From NCBI GenBank assembly GCA_019096065.1, contig JAGUCH010000009.1, positions 1,312,001 through 1,376,000 on the forward strand: a stretch of DNA of 64,000 nt, given 5' to 3'. Positions 11,186 through 24,100 of this stretch are shown here, piece after piece. Every line of letters begins with the position of its first letter. The first letter of the stretch is position 1. Under the pieces are notes generated by a model. That model had not been told where the DNA came from. It did not search any database and was given only the letters and a program-made list of their open reading frames with translations. Origin of the DNA: Paracyclopina nana. Lineage: Eukaryota > Arthropoda > Copepoda > Cyclopoida > Cyclopettidae. The position numbers were made by a program, and so were the translations under genes.

Positions 11186-12118
11186 ATGGAACGTCACAAG
11201 ACTTTCAATGTAAGTTGCTATGTTTTAACATACGTAGTATTTTAAACTTAATTCAGTTAATTGGTTGTTGTTGTCAATCTGCAGGTGTTCATTGTTGCAC
11301 TTGTCATTAGCATCCTCTGTATTGGCATCGAGGCTCAACGAGGCCGACAAGCATGCAGAAGATGCGACCAAACTGTGTCTGGTCGAAACTTGGGCTACGG
11401 CAGAGCCTTGAGGATCATTCAGAGTGAGCAATATCTGGAAGCAGCTGACCTGGATTTGATTAAAAAAAGCTCCTTTGAATACCTACCGACTGTATCCAGG
11501 TTCAGAAGACAACTGCCCGACTACCTACCTCTTAACTATGGAACCAACGTGACCGTCAATGCGGATTACAGATTCATTATTCCTGCGGCAGCCTTGATTG
11601 CTGGCCTTTTCGCTGCCTTGGGTTGGGCTGCACGAGACCGTGGAACAATCATAGGAACTGTTCCTCTCGATCAACCCCAACCTGGGACTTTGGGGGGCGG
11701 TCGACTCCCTCTGGGCAATGATGCAGTTGTAAGAGAAGCCAGAAGTCTTGTACCAAAGAACAGGGCTCCAGTCGCAGTTTTCCCGCCATTCCAAACTCCT
11801 CGTACTTACCCTGCAGTAGCTGTCATCTGGGACGAAACACCCCTGCACATCTCAAAAGCGCATCCGGAAGATAACGGTGGCTCTTATCAACAGTCGTACG
11901 GGTATTACGAGCCGGAGAAGCTCTACGGCTACAGGGTACGGGTAACACTAGTCAATGAACCTTGTGAGGTTGGAGTCACTTGTTCGCAAAGAGGAGAGAG
12001 GCTCACGCCTCATTATGGTTATGGATCGAACAGCTATGCTGAAGAAAGGCAACTCAGGGAAAATATCCGAAGTGATGGGCCACCCGTATGCAGAATACGG
12101 CGAAGGCAAACCTGCTAA
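11186..12118 (+). CDS. Secreted Cys/Arg-rich protein, tandem paralogue B (unknown function)
   Basis: Exon 1 (11186-11209, MERHKTFN) is spliced through a 75-nt intron to exon 2 (11285-12118), giving 285 residues. The signal peptide (VFIVALVISILCIGIEA) precedes QRGRQACRRCDQTVSGRN, nearly identical to paralogue A. Conserved blocks are ALRIIQSE, AALIAGLFAALGWA, LGNDAVVREARSLVP, VAVFPPF, and a C-terminal domain with CEVGVTC and a final RRRQTC. The even number of conserved cysteines (CRRC near the N-terminus, CEVGxTC, late Cys) suggests disulphides in an extracellular protein. The second intron of paralogue A is absent here. Function unknown. A dibasic RFRRQL site could allow processing after the N-terminal CRRC segment. 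Confidence 0.84.
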
Positions 12119-12228
12119 TTTATTGACTGAGAATGATTTGGCGTCATATGTTTTTTAGCAATTTATTATATGTTGCGCATGCATGACTGACTCAAAGCAT
12201 GTTTTGATTGCTTCTCCCACTTATTTAT

Positions 12229-12475
12229 TCAGTTTCTGTAGAATACATTTACAATAGTTTTGTAAGCAAAATCTGATAGCTTTGGATTCTTCAAAATCAT
12301 AATTGCTGGAATTAGGTCGATGTTGACTAGGTTAATGGACACCTGGATTTTCAGCCTTGCTCGCACTCCACCATCAGCAGCCATAGCATCATGAAACCAA
12401 ACAAAAACCAATAGCCCACAAATGCCAATTAAAGCCACTATGGACCTTAGAGTCCAAAATGAGTATCCAAAATCC
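12229..12475 (-). CDS. Candidate 3'-terminal exon of a small membrane protein (weak)
   Basis: An 82-codon reading frame without its own ATG, preceded on the - strand by an AG that could be an acceptor. It contains one hydrophobic helix (SIVALIGICGLLVFVWF) and ends at a stop followed within about 10 nt by an AATAAA (- strand, around 12222-12227). The signal falling where a 3' UTR would be is the main support. Its upstream side is overrun by a MITE starting at 12478. No family recognised, and it may be chance. Confidence 0.3.
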
Positions 12476-12477
12476 AC

Positions 12478-12861
12478 TACTCCTTAGGAAAATGCACGAA
12501 AAACACCGCAAGGAAAGGAGAAAAATTGTCTTATGACAAGCGCCAGCTGATACAAAAAAATCGGATCGACTTTAAGCCAACTGTAAAGTAAACAAATCTA
12601 ATTTGGGCAACTAAGCACTCCGCATTTTAGCCATTTTGAGCAAAATCACTAGTTAAATTTCATCTCTTATCAAAGAAACGTTAAGAAAGCTAGTTTGCTT
12701 TCATAAAAAGCTGAAAACCATGACAAAATAGCAAAAATTGCCATTAAAAACGCTACTCGGCCCCAAGCTGAACTCGTAGAGTAGCAGTCAGCAACAGATT
12801 CACTTTTCCTTATGACAATTTTTTCCATACCTTAAGGCATTCTTAATACATGAACAGGGCA
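12478..12861 (-). mobile_element. MITE, PIF/Harbinger-like family 1, reversed and truncated copy
   Basis: Reverse complement of the copies at 13400 and 56876. The intact terminus at 12861 reads TACATGAACAGGGCA, next to TTA. The opposite terminus, about 20 bp, is missing. Confidence 0.75.
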
Positions 12862-13006
12862 TTAAAGCAACTTTCGCGCAAAAAATCGCCAAACTTGTTG
12901 TTCGTCGCAACTCCTATGGCAATCGTAGTTGATGTGCATTGCGTCATTTAAAGCAACTTTTCAACTTTGCCATTTTGTGTTGGTTATGAAAGCAATCTTT
13001 CTTCAG

Positions 13007-13077
13007 ATTTGTTAAAGGAATCTTTGGTAGCCTGTCCTCTAGAATTTATAGAGGCCGAAAATGCAGGAATTAATTAT
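13007..13077 (+). CDS. Candidate isolated coding exon
   Basis: A 71-nt stretch between a strong acceptor (tttcttcag) and a strong donor (gtaagt). One frame is fully open (LLKESLVACPLEFIEAENAG...). It lies between two copies of the same MITE. I cannot join it in phase to the exons at 14436-14564 without another exon, and I do not recognise the protein. Confidence 0.3.
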
Positions 13078-13399
13078 GTAAGTTTAAAAGTATTATAGGT
13101 ATTTGAATAATAAATAGCGTAAAAAGGTTTTGTGATGGTAAAAATATTAGATTGCGATTTAAAAGCTGTGATCTTTATTTGCTTAGTTAATTAAAATCCA
13201 AAATCATCGGGTCTTATGCTTAATGTTTGGAAAACAGCCCATTTTTCTTACTTCCATTTTGCGCGAAAAATCTGAAATTCCTGAAAATAATGATGCATGA
13301 TTTCTGAAATGATTGCGAGCAGTGTGACATTTATTATGAGCCAGGCCTTTTAAAATTTGTGATAATATTATACGTGGTCAAAATTAGTTATTAATTTAA

Positions 13400-13807
13400 T
13401 GCCCTGTTCATGTATTAAGAATGCCTCAAGGTATGGAAAAAATTGTCATAAGGAAAAGTGAATCTGTTGCTGACTGCCGCTCTACAAGTTCAGCTTGGGG
13501 CCGAGCAGCGTTTTTAATGGCAATTTTTGCTATTTTATCTCATGGTTTTCACCACATTTCAACACAAACTATCTTTCATCATGTTTCTTTCATATAAGAT
13601 TAAATTTAACTTTTGATTGTGCTCAAAAGGACTAAAATGTGGAGCACATAATATCCAAAATTAGATTTGTTTACTTTCAAGTTGGCTTAAAGTCGATCTG
13701 ATTTTTTTAGTATCAGCTGGCGCTTGTCATAAGACAATTTTTCTCCTTTCCTTGAGGTGTTTTTCGTGCATTTTCCTAAGGAGTTTGGGGCGTACATGAA
13801 CAGGACA
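13400..13807 (+). mobile_element. MITE, PIF/Harbinger-like family 1, full-length
   Basis: 408 bp with terminal inverted repeats TGCCCTGTTCATGTA and TACATGAACAGGACA, flanked by TAA/TAA. It is nearly identical to the 56876-57283 copy and forms an inverted pair with 12478-12861. Confidence 0.85.
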
Positions 13808-13943
13808 TAAAAATATCATAAAATGAGAAGTTTTCCAAAATAGAAGGTAAGGAGAAGGAGAAAAAAAATATTATTATGCTAGAAGTGCCGAATCAATCTT
13901 CATTCTAAAGTGGAGCACTACCAAAAAATTCCAAGCGCGCACA

Positions 13944-14117
13944 AATGTGTCGCTCATATTTTACAATAATATTTTTAATAGAACTGAACGTGAAGCACCA
14001 AAAATTCCGATTGTAATTTAGACTTGCTATTCACGTTGATATATTGCTAGAATATTGAGCAAAAAAGGCAGCTGAACATTTGACGATTTTCCTTCATTTT
14101 GTAGATGAGCACCGCAT
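13944..14117. mobile_element. Small MITE with 'GTTCATCTAC'-type ends
   Basis: Ends ATGTGTCGCTCAT and ATGAGCACCGCAT are imperfect inverted repeats about 170 bp apart. They resemble the ends of several other short elements in this window. Confidence 0.45.
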
Positions 14118-14435
14118 CGATTGCAGCATAGATTCATGAATCAAAAAGTCAGAGATTGCACTAGTGGTAGATATCTGATAGTGGAATGCATAAATAGTCG
14201 ACATTCCTGTGAAGCTGTTGAAATATCTGATATATCATCGACTTTTGACCAACATTTTTTCCTTGTGCTGAGAGGAAGATGCGAAAATGTAAATGAATTC
14301 ACAATTTCCCTAGTAGCTTGATGGGTGAAAACTGAAAAAGTACAGGGTGACTCCGCGCCACAAATCATTGATTATTTTTCTGTGATTGGTGCCCAGCATT
14401 ATAAAAGAGCCATGTTTTTTTGTGTGTGACTGCAG

Positions 14436-14564
14436 CTGATAAGTTTGAAGAAGAAATAATTATCGAGGAGTCACGCAATAGGTGGGTAGCATATAGTGGA
14501 ATAGACCTGGTTTATATCTTGTGTTCTTCCCAGCAAATCTAAGAGCCAGTCTGCCCAACTGTAG
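14436..14564 (+). CDS. Candidate last two exons of an unidentified gene
   Basis: Exon 14436-14481 (DKFEEEIIIEESRN) joins in phase through a 52-nt GT-AG intron to 14534-14564 (SKSKSQSAQL, stop TAG). Both splice sites are good (ctgcag, gtgggt, ttcccag) and the result is a plausible acidic then Ser/Lys-rich C-terminus. Upstream exons were not found with confidence. It could be the tail of a gene broken up by MITEs, or chance. Confidence 0.3.
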
Positions 14565-15134
14565 CAGTTATGGTGTAGAGAGAAAGAAAGACTCCCTCAT
14601 TATTATTAGGGTGCCCGCTCGGGTCTGCCACAGGCTTCAACAAATGAACAGACAAGTAATAATCAAGGCTTTTGTAATCACTTTTTGGCTCTACTGTGCA
14701 TCAAATGTTTTAAGAATCAGATTACTTAGCAGACTTTGAAGTGAGTGAAGCTAAAATGCGTGGTGATTTGAGCTTTAATAAAAAATTTATTTGGTTACAT
14801 TTCTGTCTTATAAAATATAAGAGGATTTTTAAATATCATCTGAGATGTGTTAAAATTCAAAAATTACTTTTTATCTCTTTTAAAATGTCCGTTTTCATGG
14901 CACATCCTGCATTAGAGCTGGGTGGTTGTGGTTCGTTGGTCGGTCGGGCCAGGTAAAAGTTTAGGTTTTGGGCCGTGCACCAAGAGGAGAATCCACAGGT
15001 AGATTTATCCCAAAGCTGAGCCGGCCAGCCCGGTCTGCTGCTGCTGCTCCCTTTGGGCCATGTCATTAAGTTCTCAAGACAAAATGGTCGACCCGATTGT
15101 GCTGCTGTGGTGATTTCAACGCGCGGGGATCGCC

Positions 15135-15149
15135 ATGAGCATAGCATAA
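15135..15149 (+). promoter_or_regulatory. Upstream ORF overlapping the Dachsous start codon
   Basis: Four codons (MSIA) whose stop TAA shares its last A with the main ATG (TAATG). This arrangement can permit termination-reinitiation. Confidence 0.4.
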
Positions 15150-18100
15150 TGCTCCTCCGTTTTTTGGCTGTTTTGGCTCTTGCCACGGCCTCTTTGGCCC
15201 AATCCAGGGTCTTAAGCGTGGAGGAAGGGGCACCCATAGGAACCCTCGTCGGGGATTTGGGCGCCTCGGGGCCTTTTCTCATTGTGAGCCCGGACAAAGC
15301 CGAAGACCACTTCGTAGTGAACCAGAACAGTGGGGAGATTCGGACTCGCACCTTACTCGACAGAGAAGCTAAGGACACTTTTACACTGAGTGCAATTCCT
15401 GCCCAAGGAGACACCATCCAAGTCACCATCCAAGTGCTGGACGTGAATGACAATGCTCCAGACTTTGGCCAAGGCGAGTTCAAGATTGACATACCTGAAA
15501 ATATTCCGCCTGGTACCAGGAGAAAGCTTCCCTCAGCCATTGACCTCGATGCTTCTGGAGTGGAAGCCTACCACATTGTGAGTGGAAATGTGGGGGAAGC
15601 CTTTGATGTGGACTTTGACAGGGCCAAAGATAGCCTTGATTTAGTGGTCAAAGGCTCATTGGACAGAGAAAAGCTCGAAAAGTACTCCATGGTCCTAGTG
15701 GCCTCGGATGATGGCCAACCTCCTCGATCAGCATCCATGACACTGACTGTTCAAGTGCAGGACCTAAACGACTCTCCACCCATTTTCAGCAAGCAAAGGT
15801 AACTAAGATAGATAAGCTCAAAGCAAAGGAAAGCTTTAACAGCTAAATCTAATTTGATAGTGTTTTGATGGAACACTTGACTAATATTGGTAACTTCTTT
15901 CAGGTACTTCACAACAATAGCGGAAAATCTACCTGTGGGATCCAGTGTGCTTCAAGTGTATGCTAGTGATGCTGACGATGATGTCAACTCGAAAATTACC
16001 TACAGCATCAATAGGAGGCAATCAGATAAGGAGGCTCTCTTCAACATCGATGCCTCCAATGGACTCCTCACTGTGAACAAAGCTTTGAGCTTTGAAAGGC
16101 AATCAGTCCATGAGATCGTGGTCGTTGCTAAGGATGGTGGGGAAGTCCCTCAGGAAACAAGTGCTTTCATCACTGTCAGATTGACAGCAGCATCTCCTTA
16201 CAGCAGATCTCCAATTGTGCCAAACAGCAATGACTTGCCCAAGCTCAAGATTGAGTATGATGATGATGGGAAACAAGTGTCGGAATTTGCTCAAGTTGGG
16301 CGTGATTTCGCCACTCTGATTGGCATCAATGATTTCTCTCTTGATAAGGAAGACAAAGTTGAAATCAGTGGAAATGTCTTTACTGTCAACAAGAAGGGCA
16401 GCCAGTTCAAGTTGGTTGTGAAACAGCAATTAGACTATGAATCACAGTCGACTTACTATGTTACCATCAAAGTGAGCAAACCAGATGGGTCAGTGTTTGA
16501 AGTGCCTTTAACCATTGATATCAGTGATGGGAATGAGCATGCTCCCAAGTTTGACAAAGAAACATATGCTGTTAGCTTATCAGAGTCTTTGGCCATTGGA
16601 TCCTCAATCCTGACTGCAAAAGCCACTGATGGGGACAATGGAAAAACTGGACAGATATCATACAGCCTCAGATATGGAGACTCAAGTAATGAAAATTATT
16701 TTTATGCTTTTCATTTCATGAAATTACTGTAATCCTTATTTTGCAGGCTCAACCACATTTGCAGATTGGTTCAGTATCGACGAAGAATCAGGCCTCATTA
16801 CTACTCAATCCAAGCTAGATTGTGAGCTAGAGAGCAACCCTAAAGTGATCATAGTTGCCAGTGACCATGGTGACCCAGTCAAAACTGCCACAGCCACCTT
16901 TTCTGCCTCAATCAGCGATGTCAATGACCACAAGCCCATTTTCAGCCAGACCTTCTATGACATGGAACTAAGTGAAGATTCTCCCAAAGGAAAGTGCTTT
17001 CTTACCCTCGAAGCCACAGATGGAGACTGTGGAGAAAATGCCTTAGTTTCTTATGCACTGAAAGAGCCTTCAGATTATTTCAAAGTCAATGAAAAGAATG
17101 GTGAACTTTGTATTGCGAGGCAGCTTGATTATGAAAAACAATCCACTCACACCCTAATTGTTCATGCCAAAGACAAAGGGGGCCTGAGTTCCAGCACTCT
17201 TGTCAACATTGCAATCACTGATGTCAATGATAATGCTCCTGAAATCATGCCAACTGTTTATGTGGCTAAAATCGCCAAATCCCTTGATCTTAATGTACCT
17301 ATCCTAACAGTCATAGCCTCTGACAAAGATGAAGACATGCAGGGAAGATTGACTTATGCATTTGTGTCTGGCAATGAAGAAGGTGCCTTTGTCATAGAGT
17401 CTACTTCTGGTATCATTTACCTAGCAAAGAAACAACCAGGACAAAAAACTTATCGATTAACTGTGTCAGCAACAGACAGTCAAGGAGTGAAAAGCTCAAG
17501 TGATGCCAGTGTTCTCATTCAGGTGGTAGAAGATGGAAATATTCTCTTCTCAAAGTATCAGTATGAATTCAATGTCCCCGAAGACATATCACCTTACTCT
17601 GAAGTTGGAAGAATCTCTTCAAATGAAAGGGGCTTCAAATTTACCCTCACAGAGCAGAGTGTTAGTGGTTACTTTTCACTGGATACAGGCACAGGAAGGA
17701 TAAGAACAGAATCAAGACTAGACCATGAATCTCACCCATTTGTGGTCTTGAATGTCATGGCTGAAAATTCCCTAGGTGACAGCTATAATGTTCAGGCTCT
17801 TTTCACCATCAGTGATGTGAATGACAATGCTCCAGAGTTTCCTTTCTCCTCAGTGTCCACAACAGTCCCAGAGGACTTTCCAACTTCTGGTGTACTATAT
17901 ACTTGTCTTGCCAAAGACAATGATTCAGGAGACAATGGTAAAATAACATACAAGCTTCTCAGTGGATCACCTGAATTCCTGATTGATCCAGTCACAGGGG
18001 AAATAAAGCTTTCAACGCCTCTGGACTTTGAAAAGAACCCTGATCACCAGATTATCATTGAAGCTGAAGATACTGGTCTTCCGAGGTTAAAGAGCACCAT

Positions 18101-21100
18101 GAAACTCACAATTTTTGTCCAAGACATCAATGATAATGCTCCTGCCTTTGACAAAGTTAGATATGAAGTTTCACTGCCTGAAAACCAACTGCAGGGCACT
18201 CCAGTTCTGACCATCAATGCTCAAGACAAGGATAGCGGAAAAAATGGAAGGATAACTTACACTATTTCACCAAATCCCTACTTAAGCATACTACCAAATA
18301 GTGGAGTGCTCATTTTCAATGGTCAGTTGAACAAGGAAATCAATCCAACTTTGGAACTGACAGTGACAGCTACAGACAATGGGGTTCCTGCAAGGAAAGC
18401 ATCTGCTCCAGTGAAAGTGAATATCTCAGATAAGACTGACACCACACCAAAATTCCACAGGCCTAAATATTTGTTCAGAACAATTGAAAATCTCCCCAAA
18501 GGCACTTTGGTAGGCTCTGTAGAGGCAACGGTCAATGATGATGAAAATTCCATTGAATACAGGTTTAGGACACCCTCTACCAAATTTGAGATTGGCCACA
18601 ATACAGGTAATGAATTACATGGGATTTCCTTCATATCTTAAACATGTATCAACTTTTAGGAGAAATTAAAATACTTGAAAGGCTTGACAGGGAAGAAATG
18701 GACTCATATGAGCTTCTAGTGGAAGCTTTAGATCAGAATTCCAGCCTAAGGAAATCTGCTCAAACTTTGGTTAAGATAACTGTGGATGATGTCAATGATG
18801 AGCCTCCTAAATTGGAAGCTCCAGCCAATAGGATGGTGTATGTGTCCAAAACTGTGAACTCTCCTTCCTTAGTTGTTGCCACAATCAAGGCAACTGATAA
18901 AGACAAAAATGATGCCTTAACCTACAGTATATCAGGTTTGTGCGCTATCTAATTTACATGTAAATTTGAATGTTCTTAATAGTTGAGCTTATCTATAGGG
19001 GGAGAAAATGCACTCATCATTGACAAGTGGACTGGTGAGCTCAAATTAACAAGTAAAGAAGCTGCTGCACTAAGGTCTTCAAATATGACTATTACTGTTA
19101 AGATATCTGACTCAGCCAAGCCAGTTCCCAACAGCTTGACAGAAGATATTAGCATATTCTTCATTGATGAAACATCTAATGAGCTCCTCTCAAAAATTAC
19201 TCAAACAATCAATGTCAGCAAAGATGTCAATCTTGGATCAATAGTGGGCAATATCAACTCAGCTCTTTCCACAACTATTGAGAGGAAGGTTTTCATCAGC
19301 CAAGCCAAGAGCAGACAACATTTCCCATTCTTAATTAATGCAGCCACAGGAGAAGTAGTGACAATATCTCTTTTGAACTCCACTACTAATGGGCATTTTG
19401 AATGTGAAGTTGTGGTGCAAGACATGTCTGGAGCAATTCCACCGATTCATGTGCAAGTTGTAATCAAAGTGTCTGAGGAAAATCAATCAGAAAGACCTCA
19501 TTTTGAAGAGAACCCCATAAAAATCAGCGTTCCTGAGGGCTTGCAGTTAGGAGAAGTTGTTTACACAATGTCACCTATTACATCAAATCCATTGAGACAA
19601 TTGACATTTACCCTACTTGAGCAATTGCCTCATGAAGTTTTTGTCATAGAAGATGGGACTGGACGCATAATGCTGTCCAAAGTTTTGGATTATGAGAAAG
19701 ATCCGAGTTACATTGTGACAGTTCGAGTGACAGAGAAAAGATCCCAGTTATCATCATTTGTGACTCTTATTGTTTCTGTGCAAGACACCAATGACAATGA
19801 GCCTCAGATTCTTTCCAGTGGAGAACTTAGGCTTCCCTCTGATCCCCTCCTCAATTCACCGATTATGAGGATTATAGCCACTGACAAAGACTTTGGCGAG
19901 AATGGGAAGCTTGAGTTTAGCATTGTGAGTGGCAATGATGATGGTGCCTTTTTGCTCAATGCACACTCAGGAGATCTTTTCCTTATGAAACCAGCCTTGA
20001 AGGACTATTATTTGAGGATACGAGCTCAAGACTTTGGCACTCCAAGACATTTCAGTGACAAAGAGTTGCATGTAATAGCCACTCAAAATAAGTTGGGTCA
20101 GCCAAAATTTGCACAATCAACCATGATTCTTAATGTGCAAGAAAACTTACCCCCAGGGACACCTGTATCAGCATTGAAAACTCTAAATGGAGACAGCATC
20201 AGCTTAGATTATGAGCTATTGGTGGGTGGAGACAAGTTTAGCATTGAGCAATCAAGTGGTCAACTTAAGACTCTAGCTGAGTTAGACAGAGAAGAGCAAC
20301 AATCGTATTCACTAGTTGTCAGTGTGTCTGATCAGAGGTATCCTGATCAAAGTGATACAGCTATTGTGAATGTCTATATAGAAGATGTAAATGACAATGA
20401 TCCCACATTTGGAGCAACCTGCAGAGACTTAAAGATACCAGAAAACGCAATGGAACAGTATATTCACACTTTTATTGCATTTGATGAAGATGCAGGAGAC
20501 AATGGACAAGTCACTTACAAGCTCACAAACTCACAAACAACATTTATGCTGAATGCAGACTCTGGCCAACTCACAGCCCCTCCACTTGATAGGGAGTCAA
20601 AGGGCAAGTTTGAACTGGAAATTATTGCTGAAGACCATGGAACAGGCCAAGTAAGGTCAGCTAGTTGTACCATCACTGTCACTGTTCTAGATGAGAATGA
20701 CAATGAGCCAAGCTTCACCCAGTCTATATATTCAGCATCTGTCAAAGAAGATGTCCCTCTGGGCACAGAGGTCCTCAAGGTTCATGCCACAGATTCTGAT
20801 CTGGGAGACAATGCAGCCATTGAGTACTCTATTGAGAATGCCACCTTTAGTGCATTTGCTATTGACAAGGATTCAGGAGCTATCAGTACAACAGACATTC
20901 TAGATAGAGAGACAATTGATGAGTACACCTTTACTGTTTTGGCTGTTGATGGGGGCAAAGGATTGGTAAAGTCTAGCAGAGCTGTTGTTACAATCCTTAT
21001 CACAGATGCTAATGACCATGCCCCTCAATTTGCTGAGTTTCCATTTAAGATCAACATCACAGCAACTCCACCAGTTGGTGCTCCCCTCTTAAGACTGTCT

Positions 21101-24100
21101 GCAAATGATCCAGATCTTGGAGCCCATAGTCAACTGACTTTTAACCTAGTTCGGCCAGAGCAAAGAGCTCTGTTCGATCTCAGTGCTAATGAAGGAATCC
21201 TCACCATTCAGAAGAGTGACATATCTTGGGAACCTGGTACAGTCCAAACCTTGGAAGTCTCAGTGAGTGATGCAGGCAGTCCTCCTAGGAGCTCAACTGG
21301 ATTGGTTGAGGTATCCATTGAAGGTGGACCAGCTATCACTTTGACTTTTCAGCAAAATACCTACCATTCAGAGTTGGCTGAAAATCCTGCCAGTGGAGAA
21401 GATGTGGCAAAAGTTCATGCAGTGAGATCAGATGGAAGGAGGCAAAGAGTCATTTACACCTTTCTCAGAGGAAATGAAGACGGTGGCTTTGAAATCAACA
21501 GTAACAATGGTCTTATCAGAGTTAGAGATCCTGAGGTTATCGATTTTGAGAAGCACAGACAATTCATCTTGACAATTCAAGCCCAGGGGCTTGGAGAAGA
21601 GAGTGACCTCAATGCATACACAACTTGCATTATTACAATCAAAGATAGGAATGATAATGCCCCAACATTCACCCAAGCAATATACAGGGCCAGAGTAATT
21701 GAGGGGCTCAGCAAGAACAGCCTTATAACAACTGTGGCTGCATTTGATATGGACTATGAACAATCTGGAGACATTACCTATGAGATTGTTGGAGGCAATG
21801 TTGATGAAGCATTCTATATGGGAACAGCCCAGCCAGGAGTCATACTTACAAATACCGTGTTGGATAGAGAAGTGCGTGACTCCTATGAGTTGACAATTGC
21901 GGCCAAGGACAATGGTTCTCCACCTCTTTTGGGTAGCTGTCAGGTCATCATCAGGGTTATAGACTCAAATGATTCGCCACTGCAGTTCCCTGCCTTCCCA
22001 CCATTTCGAATTGCCCAGGACTTGCCAGCAGGTTCTCTGATAGCAACCATCAGAGCTCATGATATTGACCTACAGTCAGATGTGGCATACTCAATCAAGG
22101 ATGGTGCCGATTCAGATAAAGTTGCCCTTACAACCTTCACAGGACAGATGTACCTTCAAAAGTCGCCATTAGCTTGGAGTGAAAATGAGATCAATGTTGA
22201 AGTGGAGGCCTTTGATGGGAAATTCAAAGCATCACAATCAGTGAAGATATTCTATGACAGAGGAGGCAAAGATTGCCATCCAAAATTTGAGCAATCATTG
22301 TACAGATTTCAGCTCTCCTCCAATGCTACATTTCCAACTAGCATTGGTGACATTGCTGCCATTTCCTGCGGAAGCAATGACAATCTCATGTACTCTATGT
22401 TATCCTCAGGGGTTGTCTCAGTTGTGGCCAACAATGGGACACTTGTTGTTAACCAAGCACTGCTCTCTAACAGCTCTAAATTCATAGTTCAAGTTCAGGA
22501 CAGAAGATCAAAGCAATCATCAACTGCAGTTGTTGTTGTTGAGACCAGAGCAATCCTGGAGGAACCATTAGAATTTGACTTGCCGACAGACACTTTTGAG
22601 ATTGGGGGCTCACTAAAAGTTTTCAAGGCTAACCTGAAATCCATTCCTGCTGAGCCTGTGGTATTTAACATAAGCAGAAATGCATTTGTGACCATTGACT
22701 CATCAACCGGAGATGTCTACAGGTTATCCAACATTGAATCATCATCAGGGAATGAAAATGCTGTGTTATCTGTCAGGAGAATGAGTGATGATGCTTCAAG
22801 TGGCATCAAAAAGACTGTAAGATTCTTTTTACCACCATCACAGTTGAGAAGTGCAGCAGCCAAAACCAAGGAAAAGAAAGTTGAGCTGTCAATCCTCAGT
22901 CCTTTAAGCACCAAGGTTAGCATTTGTGATGTTGAGGCTCCTTCTATCGCTCAAATACTCTCTGGAAATGATGACAACTTGTTCACCTTGGACACCACAA
23001 AACAGTTCCTTGTCCTCACCAAATTACCACAAGCAGCTGTTAAGACAACCTTGGTTGTGAGAATGGGAGGTCTAAGCGAAATCACAATTTGCTCTGTATC
23101 AGTGACATTCAAAGAGGCAATTGAGAGTGACCATGAAGAAAATCAAGCCAACAAAATCTTTCCTATTGATACATTTGTCACTAGTGTTCCTGAGGACTCA
23201 TTGGTTGGCACTTCTTTCTTTGAAATTCCTGTTGGCTCATTGAGCAATGATCTGTCCTTTTGGTCAGAATCAAGTGTTTTTGAGGTCAATCCCATGGCTC
23301 CTGTGATTTCAGTGAATGCTCCCTTGGACTTTGAATCTGAGCCCACTCATAACATTGTGATTTTTGCCAAGGAGCAAGTCACCAATAAGCAATTCTCATG
23401 TAACATCCAGATCATGATTGAAAGTGTTGATGAGTTCCAACCAGTATTCAGCCAAGATGTGTACACCTTCAACATTCCAAACAATGCTGGACCTGGTTAC
23501 CAGTTGGGATCAGTAAGAGCTAATGATGCAGATTCAGGACCTGATGGTTTTGTCAGTTATTCTGTCAGCCCACTGAACCCATACTTTGATGTTGACCACA
23601 AAACTGGAGCTGTCTCACTGAGGAGGCAATTGGATACTGGTGTTCTGAAGCAGACAGTCAGGAGGAGGAGATCATTGCAAGAAATTCAGATGACAGTAGT
23701 ATCAAAAAGTCTCAAGCCAGACTCACTTTCATCCTCAGCAAAGATTGTGCTCTACCTTGAAGATGCTTTGCTCCCAATTGCTGCCTCAACTGAGTCTGAC
23801 TCTGGTGTGGCACCTTGGATACAAGGTGTATTGGTTGGACTAGCATTGATCCTTGGACTTCTAGCATTTGGTGCAGTGTATCACTGCAGAAAAGTGAGAG
23901 ATGCAAAGCAGGCCCAGAAAATAGCCCTTTTGCCAAGTCCTCCGTCTGGGGGCATTGTGAACACCTCATCATCAACATACTCAGGAGATCAGACCTTGGA
24001 AATGGTAGGAGTGGGGTCTAGATATCCTCCTCAATATAGTGAAATCATGTCTGACTTTGATAGAGCCAATTCTTCAACAGTTACTTCCAAGCCTGTCACT

